Source: Pedosphaera sp.
GTDB lineage: Bacteria; Verrucomicrobiota; Verrucomicrobiae; Limisphaerales; Pedosphaeraceae
Length of the DNA: 5,358 nucleotides
Direction of reading: 5' to 3'
Assembly: GCA_028293265.1 (NCBI GenBank)
Contig: JAQGPB010000259.1
Coordinates: 1 to 5,358, forward strand
Position numbers and translations under genes: made by a program. Under the pieces are notes generated by a model, which was not told where the DNA came from, made no database searches, and saw only the letters and a program-made list of their open reading frames with translations. Positions 1 through 5,221 of this stretch are shown here, piece by piece (position 1 is the stretch's first letter; each line of letters opens with the position of its first letter).

Positions 1-192
1 CGTTTTTGGGTCCACGTCATCAATGCCCAGGATTTCCACCTCTTCAGCTTTTGCGGCTACGAGCTTGCGTCCGCGGATCTCTCCATCCTCAAAACGCCAA
101 TCCACTTGGTCATTGACATGGAGGCCGGCGGCCTTGACGACGTCCGCTGGCAAGGTGGTCTGCCTCTTTTCCCGCACAATGGTTGCACTCAT
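1..192 (-). CDS. AbrB/SpoVT-family DNA-binding protein, N-terminal part (runs off window)
   Basis: Reading leftwards from the ATG at 192-190, 64 codons are open to the window edge with no stop. The translation begins MSATIVREKRQTTLPADVV and continues through KAAGLHVNDQVDWRF to about residue 45, where it reaches RGRKLVA. This is the usual swapped-hairpin SpoVT-AbrB layout: a beta strand, a (R)QxTLPxxV segment, a helix ending in GL, a D-x-V turn, then two short strands. Such domains dimerise and bind DNA, as antitoxins of type II toxin-antitoxin pairs or as transition-state regulators. The last visible residues (about 46-64) are acidic, as in antitoxin tails, but any toxin partner would lie outside the window. 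No strong Shine-Dalgarno precedes the ATG. The gene is divergent from the Lgt-like gene. Family assignment is fairly secure; an antitoxin role is inference. Confidence 0.75.
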   Translation of the reverse strand, partial: MSATIVREKRQTTLPADVVKAAGLHVNDQVDWRFEDGEIRGRKLVAAKAEEVEILGIDDVDPKT

Positions 193-194
193 GG

Positions 195-290
195 TGCAAT
201 TTTCCCATCAAAACGCTGATTTTCAAGCCTTTTTCAAATCGCCGTCGTTCGATGTTCTTCGATTAATTTCATCATCTTCCTGAAATTGCA
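195..290. repeat. 8-bp inverted repeat beside two divergent start codons
   Basis: TGCAATTT at 195-202 and AAATTGCA at 283-290 are exact reverse complements. Read in the direction of each gene, both copies are AAATTGCA, ending 2 bases before the ATG of the AbrB-type gene and 6 bases before the ATG of the Lgt-like gene. The sequence between them is AT-rich and also holds two close TTCGAT copies near 249-263. It could be a paired operator or a chance match. No convincing -35/-10 pair was seen in either direction. Confidence 0.3.
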
Positions 291-296
291 TAGCCA

Positions 297-1040
297 ATGA
301 TTCAAAACGTTAAAACCAACACCGCCTACGGCTGGCTGATGCTCGCGGGCATCGCCGTCAGCATTTTTTTCTGGGCCCGGCTGGCCCGGCGTGATGACCG
401 GTTGTTGATGATCTACGTTGCGGCGCTCATCGGCGCGTTTCTGGGCGCGAAGGTGGTTTACATTATGGCGGAGGGTTGGCTGCATTTTGGCGCGCCTGAC
501 ATGTGGCTGCAACTGGCGACGGGCAAATCCATCCTCGGCGCGCTGCTGGGCGGTTATGCGGCAGTGGAAATTGCCAAGCGCCAGGTGCGCTATCAGGGAG
601 CGACTGGCGATTGGTTCGCGTTGATAGCGCCATTGGGAATCGTGCTGGGCCGGATCGGCTGCCTGATGCATGGCTGCTGCCTCGGCCAAAAATGTGAACC
701 GTCCTGGTTCACCTTGAACGATGCGGCGGGAACCTCGCGCTGGCCGGCGGTGCCGGTCGAAATCCTGTTCAATCTCGGAGCTATCGCCGCCTTCTTTATT
801 CTGCGCCGGAATCGGCGGCTGGCCGGACAGCATTTCCATCTCTACCTGATGGCGTATGGCGGCTTCCGTTTTTTTCATGAATTTCTTCGTGACACACCGC
901 GCGTGGCCGGGTCAATTACCGGTTATCAGTTCGCCGCGCTGGCGGTCTTGATATTGGGTGTGATCGGTTTTGTTAAGCGACGAAACCAAATATCCGAGAA
1001 GCAAGCTGCGCCGATTGTGCGAGCGGTACCCGAAGCATGA
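297..1040 (+). CDS. Lgt-like prolipoprotein diacylglyceryl transferase paralogue
   Basis: This 247-residue multi-spanning membrane protein has the Lgt architecture. Lgt transfers diacylglycerol from phosphatidylglycerol to the lipobox cysteine of prolipoproteins at the inner membrane. Visible Lgt landmarks are YGWLM at 11-15, GKSILGALLGG at 76-86, GRIGCLMHGCCLG at 118-130, and YGGFRFFHEFLR at 187-198. Compared with E. coli Lgt from memory, Y26, R143, G154, Y235, R239 and E243 have counterparts (Y11, R119, G130, Y187, R191, E195). The essential H103 position is L80 and N146 is C122. Cysteines 122, 127, 128 and 133 form a cluster absent from E. coli Lgt. It is shorter than E. coli Lgt (291 residues). 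The start is the first ATG after an in-frame TAG at 291-293, without a clear ribosome site. It may be a divergent enzyme with a different acceptor rather than the housekeeping lgt, so I give no symbol. Confidence 0.8.
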   Translation: MIQNVKTNTAYGWLMLAGIAVSIFFWARLARRDDRLLMIYVAALIGAFLGAKVVYIMAEGWLHFGAPDMWLQLATGKSILGALLGGYAAVEIAKRQVRYQGATGDWFALIAPLGIVLGRIGCLMHGCCLGQKCEPSWFTLNDAAGTSRWPAVPVEILFNLGAIAAFFILRRNRRLAGQHFHLYLMAYGGFRFFHEFLRDTPRVAGSITGYQFAALAVLILGVIGFVKRRNQISEKQAAPIVRAVPEA

Positions 1041-2314
1041 ACCGAAAACTCAGCCCAGCCTGGACCCTGGCCATTCTGACAGGATTAAACCTGTTTAATT
1101 ACGTGGATCGGGCGGTGCTCAACGCGGTGCGAACGCCCATGGCGACGGAATTCGGGATCAATTATCAGGCTTCCGGGATTGCTTTTACCGCATTCATGGT
1201 CGGTTACTTTGTCACGTCGCCGCTTTTTGGTTATCTCGGAGACCGCGCTTCGCGGAAATGGCTGATCGCCATTGGAATTTTTGTGTGGAGTCTGGGAACG
1301 GTGTTGACGGGGTTCGCCGGGACTTTCACCGTGCTGCTGGCATATCGCGTACTGGTGGGAGTGGGCGAGGCGAGCTATGCCACCATCAGTCCGGGACTGA
1401 TTTCTGACACGTTCGAATCGAAGCGACGCAATAATGCGCTGACCATTTTCTTTGTCGCAATTCCGGTGGGATACGCGCTGGGTTATTTGTTCGGCGGTGA
1501 GATGTCGAAGCATTTTGGGTGGCGCAGCGCATTTATCTGGGCCGGAGCGCCGGGTTTGTTGCTGGCATTGATTTTACTTCCGTTCCGCGAGCCGGAACGA
1601 GGACAGGCGGATGCCAACTCGCAAGCCGCGTTGACAAAACCGAGTTTGAAGGAGTTCCTGAAACTGTTCGGAAACGGGAAGTATATGTTGGTGGTCTGGG
1701 GATATGTGGCATATACGTTCGCGCTCGGCGCATTCAGCTTCTGGGGGCCGACTTTTCTGGAGCAGGTGCATGGATTGCCCCTGTATAAGGCGGACCGCTT
1801 TTTCGGCGCGGTGATCGTGGTGGCGGGTTTACTGGGGACTCTGGGTGGAGGTTTCGTGGCGACGGCATGGCAAAAACGAAATCGGGCGGGCTACGCGTGG
1901 ATGCTGGCCGGTTCAATGCTGCTGGCGGTTCCAACTGCTTTACTGGCGTTGTGGACGGCCGACAAAACCTTGGCGATGAGCTTCCTGGCGGCAGCGATTT
2001 TTCTGTTGTTTGTATCCACCGGGCCAGTGAACACGCTGATCATTGAAACCGTGCCGGTCAATCTGCGTTCAAGCGCGATGGCGCTTTCGATTTTCATGAT
2101 TCATTTGTTTGGAGATATGTGGTCGTCGGCAATCGTAGGAGGATTGGCGGATTACTGGCACAATCTTCAGCGGGCGGTTTTGATCTTGCCGGCGGCGTTG
2201 TTGGTGGGCGCGTTGTTGTGGCTTTGGCTGGCAGTGAAGACGATGCGTGAGAAAAAAGATGCGAAGATGGAGGATGGACGGAATGAAAAATCGAGGGTAG
2301 CGGACGGAGGATAG
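1037..2314 (+). CDS. Spinster-like major facilitator superfamily transporter
   Basis: This 425-residue protein has about 12 hydrophobic segments in the MFS pattern. NYVDR at 21-25 lies in helix 1. The helix 2-3 loop carries MFS motif A as GYLGDRASRK (65-74). RVLVGVGEASYATISPG (104-120) is close to the RxLxGxGEASY signature of Spinster (Spns) carriers. FVSTGPVNTLIIETVP (325-340) followed by HLFGD (356-360) matches the C-terminal half of that family. Animal Spns proteins export sphingosine-1-phosphate or lysophospholipids; bacterial members have less certain substrates, so none is assigned. Its ATG overlaps the end of the Lgt-like gene as ATGA and has no Shine-Dalgarno, suggesting translational coupling within one operon. 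The last 20 or so residues (from about K407) are charged, lie beyond helix 12, and are encoded by purine-rich repeat-like DNA, so the tail is probably not conserved. Confidence 0.88.
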   Translation: MNRKLSPAWTLAILTGLNLFNYVDRAVLNAVRTPMATEFGINYQASGIAFTAFMVGYFVTSPLFGYLGDRASRKWLIAIGIFVWSLGTVLTGFAGTFTVLLAYRVLVGVGEASYATISPGLISDTFESKRRNNALTIFFVAIPVGYALGYLFGGEMSKHFGWRSAFIWAGAPGLLLALILLPFREPERGQADANSQAALTKPSLKEFLKLFGNGKYMLVVWGYVAYTFALGAFSFWGPTFLEQVHGLPLYKADRFFGAVIVVAGLLGTLGGGFVATAWQKRNRAGYAWMLAGSMLLAVPTALLALWTADKTLAMSFLAAAIFLLFVSTGPVNTLIIETVPVNLRSSAMALSIFMIHLFGDMWSSAIVGGLADYWHNLQRAVLILPAALLVGALLWLWLAVKTMREKKDAKMEDGRNEKSRVADGG

Positions 2315-2328
2315 AGGATGGAAGGGGG
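2264..2328 (+). repeat. Degenerate purine-rich GGATGGA-like repeat
   Basis: The plus strand is almost entirely purine here and repeats variants of GGAGGATGGA: gatggaggatggacgg near 2266, cggacggaggatagagg near 2301, then ggatggaag. The units are imperfect, with spacing that is not strictly constant. The stretch encodes the hydrophilic tail of the MFS carrier, includes its stop codon and supplies the Shine-Dalgarno of the next gene. It looks like a short degenerate repeat that extended into the gene end, but with only one copy in view its family is unknown. Confidence 0.4.
2306..2310 (+). promoter_or_regulatory. Ribosome binding site of the chrA N-terminal ORF
   Basis: GGAGG lies 7 bases before the ATG at 2318, ideal spacing for a Shine-Dalgarno. 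It overlaps the last codons of the MFS gene and supports 2318 as the start. It is the clearest ribosome site in the operon. Confidence 0.65.
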
Positions 2329-3103
2329 ACAAACCAACCAATCGCCCAAGGCCGGTCCATCTTTCGGCGAGGCGTTTCGATTTTGGTTGAAGCTGGGGCT
2401 CATCAGTTTTGGCGGGCCGGGCGGGCAGATTGCCATCATGCAATCAGAGCTGGTGGAGAAACGGAAGTGGATCAGCCAGGCGCGTTTTTTGCATGCGCTC
2501 AACTATTGCATGTTGCTGCCGGGCCCGGAGGCGCAGCAGTTGGCGACCTACATTGGCTGGCTGCTGCACCGGACCTGGGGCGGGATTGTGGCGGGAGCGC
2601 TGTTTGTGCTGCCATCGGCGGCGGTTCTATGGACGCTGAGTTACGTGTATGTGGCGTACGGAAAAGTGCCGTGGGTGGCGGCCGTGTTTTACGGATTGAA
2701 GCCGGCGGTGCTGGCGATTGTTGCGTCGGCGGTGATACGGATTGGGCGCAAGGTCTTGAAAAACGGGGTGATGTGGTCACTGGCGGGGATGGCGTTCGTG
2801 GCGATTTATTTTTTCAAGGCGCCGTTTCCGCTGATCATACTGGCGGCGGGCCTGATCGGGTTGGCGGGAGGGAAATTCTGGCGCGAGAAATTTCTGGTGA
2901 TCAAAGCGGATGGCGGCGAAGCGGCGGACGAGAGCGTCATCGGCGATTCAGGCGAAGTGCTGGAACACACGCGGCCTTCCTTGAAGCGGGCGTTGAAAGT
3001 CTGCGTGGTGTGCCTGGCGTTGTGGTGGGGTCCGGTGCTGCTGGTCGGGGCGATTTTTGGGCGCGACCATGTTTTGTTCCGGGTAGGAATTTTTTTCAGC
3101 TAG
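2318..3103 (+). CDS. chrA: ChrA-type chromate transporter, N-terminal part (ends at in-frame TAG)
   Basis: This 261-residue ORF holds the first CHR domain and the linker of a long-chain ChrA, a membrane carrier that in characterised members exports chromate. Visible landmarks are FWLKLGLISFGGPGG (22-36), VEKRKWIS (46-53), LLPGPEAQQLATYIG (66-80) and LPSAAVLW (98-105). Four or more hydrophobic segments follow, then a hydrophilic linker at about 190-225 and a further membrane segment (about 227-247). It ends at VLFRVGIFFS, which in intact ChrA proteins runs straight into the second domain. Here a TAG follows, and the rest of the protein continues in the same frame 6 bases later. It starts 3 bases after the MFS stop, so it is the third gene of the operon. 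Chromate as the true substrate is unproven; an N-half alone may be non-functional. Confidence 0.85.
   Translation: MEGGQTNQSPKAGPSFGEAFRFWLKLGLISFGGPGGQIAIMQSELVEKRKWISQARFLHALNYCMLLPGPEAQQLATYIGWLLHRTWGGIVAGALFVLPSAAVLWTLSYVYVAYGKVPWVAAVFYGLKPAVLAIVASAVIRIGRKVLKNGVMWSLAGMAFVAIYFFKAPFPLIILAAGLIGLAGGKFWREKFLVIKADGGEAADESVIGDSGEVLEHTRPSLKRALKVCVVCLALWWGPVLLVGAIFGRDHVLFRVGIFFS
3101..3103 (+). other. In-frame amber codon interrupting chrA
   Basis: TAG separates the codons for ...GIFFS from those for [15 protein letters not shown], with both sides in the same frame. In ChrA homologues, from memory, a lysine usually sits here (FFSK-A-x-VTFGG), so a single AAG-to-TAG change would explain it. No other stop interrupts either half. 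The run of seven Ts at 3090-3096 just upstream is a site where sequencing slips, but one indel there would change the frame and would not create this arrangement. Confidence 0.85.
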
Positions 3104-3109
3104 GCGGCG

Positions 3110-3652
3110 ATGGTCACGTTCGGCGGCGCATATGCGGTGCTGCCGTACGTGTCGCAACAGGCGGTGGAACATCATCACTGGCTGACGGCCGGACAGATGT
3201 TGGACGGGCTGGGCTTGGCCGAGACGACGCCGGGGCCGCTGATCATGGTGTTGCAGTTCGTCGGTTTTCTCGGCGGCTGGAATCAACCGGGCCAGCTCGC
3301 GCCGCTGATGGTTGCGACCTTGGGCGCGTTGATCACGACGTGGACAACTTTTGTGCCGTGTTTCTTATGGGTTTTTCTGGGCGGCCCGCATATCGAGCAA
3401 TTGCGGGGCAATGTGAAGCTCACCACTGCCCTGTCCGCAGTCACGGCCGCAGTCGTGGGTGTGATTCTTAATCTTGCCGTCTGGTTCGGGCTGCATGTGG
3501 TTCTGCCGTCGGCGGGGAAGGCGGATTGGTTTGCCGTGAGTGTCAGCGTGCTGGCGTTTGTTGGCATTATAAAATGGAAATGGGATGTTATTCCCGTGGT
3601 ACTGGGGAGTGGATTGTTGGGGATTGGTTATACGCTAATGATTCATGGATAA
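3110..3652 (+). CDS. chrA: ChrA-type chromate transporter, C-terminal part
   Basis: This 180-residue ORF carries the second CHR domain, in the same frame as the N-terminal part. Key segments are [19 protein letters not shown] (2-20), the repeat of the FGGP region in domain one, [19 protein letters not shown] (28-46), which mirrors LPGPEAQQ, and QFVGFLGGW (49-57). Several membrane helices follow to the C-terminus. The annotated ATG lies 7 bases after the TAG, with only a poor AGGCGG just before it, so independent initiation would depend on re-initiation or coupling. Starting here also loses the beginning of the domain's first helix. Read through the TAG, the two parts make about 444 residues, normal for a two-domain ChrA. 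The intact motifs show the sequence was under selection until recently. It could be the 3' part of a pseudogene, a split transporter or the result of a sequence error. Confidence 0.8.
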   Translation: MVTFGGAYAVLPYVSQQAVEHHHWLTAGQMLDGLGLAETTPGPLIMVLQFVGFLGGWNQPGQLAPLMVATLGALITTWTTFVPCFLWVFLGGPHIEQLRGNVKLTTALSAVTAAVVGVILNLAVWFGLHVVLPSAGKADWFAVSVSVLAFVGIIKWKWDVIPVVLGSGLLGIGYTLMIHG

Positions 3653-3681
3653 GGAAATCCTGAATCGTACGTTTGCACTGC

Positions 3682-3707
3682 GGCGGCAAGGTTGAAAAAC
3701 TTCCGCC
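3682..3707. terminator. Imperfect hairpin in the convergent gap after chrA
   Basis: GGCGG at 3682-3686 pairs with CCGCC at 3703-3707, AAG at 3688-3690 with CTT at 3700-3702, and TT with AA around a GAAA loop, leaving two single-base bulges. It sits 30 bases after the chrA stop and 33 bases beyond the end of the convergent cytochrome gene. On the plus strand it is followed by TTGTTATG, only a weak T-tract, so it is at best a modest terminator. Confidence 0.35.
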
Positions 3708-3739
3708 TTGTTATGTCGGCGGCTAGGGGAATCAGTTGC

Positions 3740-4315
3740 TTACTTCGCCCCCTGATCAATCCAAGCACGGATAAGTGCGACTTGATCGGGCGTAAAAGGT
3801 TTTGCCGGAGGGCCGCTGGGGCCGCGGGGAGGTCCGCCGTTAGGTCCGCCCGGTCCAGGAATGCCTTGGCCATCGGGTCCGCCGGGGCCACGACTGGCGC
3901 CGCCCGGAGGCACGCCTGGGCCACCGTTGGGACCGGGGCCTGGGCCGCCCGGCCCGCCTCTGGGCTTGCGTTTGGGAGGCATGGCGGTGCTGTCATCCTG
4001 CTGGGCCACGGCGAGGACGAGCAAACTTTTCGCGCTGTCTCCAGAAACCACCATCTTGCCGGCTTTGCCGCCTTTGAGCACTGCCTCCAGCGAATCGAGG
4101 CGCAAATCGCCCTTCTGTCTTTCCTCACCGTGACAACCCTGGCACGAAGCTTTGAAAAGCGGCTGGATGTCCTTGTCGAAAGTAACCGGCTTTTGGGCAG
4201 CAGGCGGCGGTAGTTTGCTGGCGTCAAGCTTCGTGATGTTCCACTTGTCTTCGGCCATCGATGGCAGAGCGACAGTGGCAAGTCCCAAGAGCAGCAAAGC
4301 AGAAACGTTGTTCAT
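3740..4315 (-). CDS. Exported monohaem c-type cytochrome with Gly/Pro-rich insertion
   Basis: This 191-residue protein begins with a Sec signal peptide (hydrophobic to about residue 19, likely cleavage after PSMA, residue 21). VTFDKDIQPLFKASCQGCH (44-62) contains the haem-binding CxxCH (C58, C61, H62), and GDLRLDSLEAVLKGG (69-83) follows. SGDSAKSLL (91-99) and AMPPK (111-115) place M112 as the probable second haem ligand. The closing helix FTPDQVALIRAWIDQGA (174-190) is typical of planctomycete-type cytochrome domains. Between MPPK and that helix lies a Gly/Pro-rich stretch of about 55 residues (117-171), absent from the usual compact domain. Such domains normally begin large DUF1549/DUF1553 or WD40 proteins; here the domain stands alone. 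It probably carries electrons in the periplasm; partners are unknown. No clear Shine-Dalgarno is present. It runs opposite to chrA. Confidence 0.85.
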   Translation of the reverse strand: MNNVSALLLLGLATVALPSMAEDKWNITKLDASKLPPPAAQKPVTFDKDIQPLFKASCQGCHGEERQKGDLRLDSLEAVLKGGKAGKMVVSGDSAKSLLVLAVAQQDDSTAMPPKRKPRGGPGGPGPGPNGGPGVPPGGASRGPGGPDGQGIPGPGGPNGGPPRGPSGPPAKPFTPDQVALIRAWIDQGAK

Positions 4316-4347
4316 AATGGTTTGTGGGCAGCTTATTTCTTGCGGGC

Positions 4348-4376
4348 AGACCGTAACAAAATTCCCGGTGGTTACA
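4348..4376 (-). promoter_or_regulatory. Possible ECF-sigma-type promoter of the cytochrome gene
   Basis: On the minus strand TGTAAC (4376-4371) is followed after exactly 17 bases by CGGTCT (4353-4348), 32 bases before the start codon. TGTAAC with a CG(G)TC -10 box resembles promoters read by extracytoplasmic-function sigma factors. The -10 is not a perfect CGTC, and no second copy is available for comparison, so this is a candidate only. Confidence 0.3.
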
Positions 4377-4437
4377 AGTAATTCCTGATACTATGGCTGG
4401 TTCCGTTGGCTGACCTCCCTAAGAAAATGAAGACAGG

Positions 4438-4450
4438 AGTCTGCTAGACT
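4438..4450. repeat. Short perfect palindrome AGTCT-GCT-AGACT
   Basis: Two 5-base arms flank a 3-base centre, upstream of the cytochrome promoter candidate. It could be a small operator or chance; the arms are too short to decide. Confidence 0.2.
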
Positions 4451-4514
4451 GATTGAATAAAGGTGCCGTTTGGGAATAAATTTTTCTTGAAACAATGGCA
4501 CACATGGCCGATGT

Positions 4515-4790
4515 TTGGCGGTCTTGAGTCCTGCAATTTGCATTTGCTGTTGCGAGCCTATGTCCGAGAGGGGAAATCTTCTTTCACGGAATCCGAATAT
4601 TTGTGCCTCCTGTTCCAGCCTGTTGGACGGGATGGGGGACAACAACCCGGCTGATGAGCTGTTTGCGGAACCGGAACCCCAAAAGAACCAGACGACTGGC
4701 ACCTTGAGCCAGTCCATTGCGCAAGCGGGTGACGAAGCTTCACCCGAATATCATCCCACTTTGGATGAATCTCGCGTAGCGGGTTATTGA
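4515..4790 (+). CDS. Doubtful small cysteine-motif ORF or gene remnant
   Basis: The frame is open from 4491 to the TGA at 4788-4790. The only in-frame starts are TTG 4515 and ATG 4560, neither with a ribosome site. The first 35 or so residues contain CICCCEPM, then LLSRNPNICASCSSLLDG, a CxCC...NPxxCxxC pattern. From memory this recalls the cysteine-rich segment that precedes the catalytic domain in some bacterial adenylate/guanylate cyclases (NPxxCxxC followed by a GG and the cyclase domain). No cyclase domain follows; the rest is hydrophilic, rich in Q, E, P and S, with no recognisable fold. It may be a decayed fragment, a small zinc-binding protein or no gene at all. A 138-residue ORF on the other strand (4558-4974) shows no family features. 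Confidence 0.2.
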   Translation: MAVLSPAICICCCEPMSERGNLLSRNPNICASCSSLLDGMGDNNPADELFAEPEPQKNQTTGTLSQSIAQAGDEASPEYHPTLDESRVAGY

Positions 4791-4851
4791 ACTTCTGCCT
4801 TTTCTGCTTTCGGCCTGCTTCCCTTCGGGCGCTGCCATCATCCGAAAAAAC

Positions 4852-4879
4852 TTGCCCCCACCAGCCCCTGTGGTAGAAT
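4852..4879 (+). promoter_or_regulatory. Possible sigma70 promoter directed towards ffh
   Basis: TTGCCC (4852-4857) and TAGAAT (4874-4879) are separated by 16 bases, and TG one base before the -10 gives an extended -10 (TGGTAGAAT). A start near 4886 would give a leader of roughly 335 bases before ffh. A small CCCGT...ACGGG inverted repeat follows at about 4883-4905. Confidence 0.35.
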
Positions 4880-5138
4880 CTCCCCCGTGAGTAGTGAGCG
4901 ACGGGAGGAACGCGCTCTTTGAAATGGGGCTGAAAGGGGTTGGACGAGTGAATTACCTGATAATTCCCCGCCAAACCGTCATTTCACCCAATAAAATCAA
5001 GCCAACCAACGCCTAAGACCGCCTCCGCCCGCATTCGCCCGCCTCTGGCTGCAAAATGTGATAAACCGCGCCGCCTGGCCCATCCCGCCCAAAACCATCA
5101 ACTTTCAACCCTCAACCATTTCCGCGCGGAGTTTCTCA

Positions 5139-5157
5139 CCAAATCTCGCCAAATCTC
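5139..5157 (+). repeat. Tandem 9-base repeat CCAAATCTC in the ffh leader
   Basis: CCAAATCTC occurs at 5139-5147 and again at 5149-5157, one base apart (period 10), about 65 bases before the ffh start. Two copies only; function unknown. Confidence 0.5.
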
Positions 5158-5221
5158 ACGCTTCACCCCGCCGCCCGAAACGCAGATTGAATCCTCCCCA
5201 CCCCTGTCGTAAGGTACCGTC

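Larger units (their letters stand above)
4316..5221. other. About 900-base region without a convincing gene
   Basis: Between the divergent cytochrome and ffh genes I find no protein with recognisable domains apart from the doubtful cysteine-motif ORF. No tRNA-like TPsiC arm or rRNA segment is visible. The left third is AT-richer and holds the cytochrome promoter candidate. The middle (about 4500-4800) has open frames on both strands but no ribosome sites. The right part (about 4980-5221) is markedly C-rich and G-poor on the plus strand and probably serves as the ffh leader. Confidence 0.6.

Noticed and set aside
234..878. A 214-codon minus-strand frame opposite the Lgt-like gene
   Set aside because: It is rich in R, Q and H with no recognisable domain, as expected for the antisense of a GC-rich membrane protein gene.
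2383..3471. A 362-codon open frame overlapping both chrA parts in another frame
   Set aside because: Its translation is rich in G, A, R and D with no membrane segments or known motifs, while the chrA frame shows clear family motifs. It is a by-product of GC-rich codon use and not evidence of a frameshift.
3643..4281. A 212-codon minus-strand open frame overlapping the cytochrome gene
   Set aside because: It lacks a signal peptide and CxxCH and has a biased, low-information composition; the cytochrome frame explains this DNA.
4795..4835. Minus-strand CCGAAGGGAAGCAGGCC, similar to the SRP RNA core, close to ffh
   Set aside because: The conserved GTCAGG-type strand and the pairing needed for helix 8 are absent, so I do not call an SRP RNA gene.
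4558..4974. A 138-codon minus-strand frame in the gap before ffh
   Set aside because: No ribosome site, no domain features and an unusual basic composition; it also overlaps the promoter candidate.
4919..5016. A 30-codon plus-strand mini-ORF (MGLKGVGRVNYL...) in the ffh leader
   Set aside because: The GGGAGG upstream is too far from the ATG and the peptide has no leader-peptide features such as a codon run.
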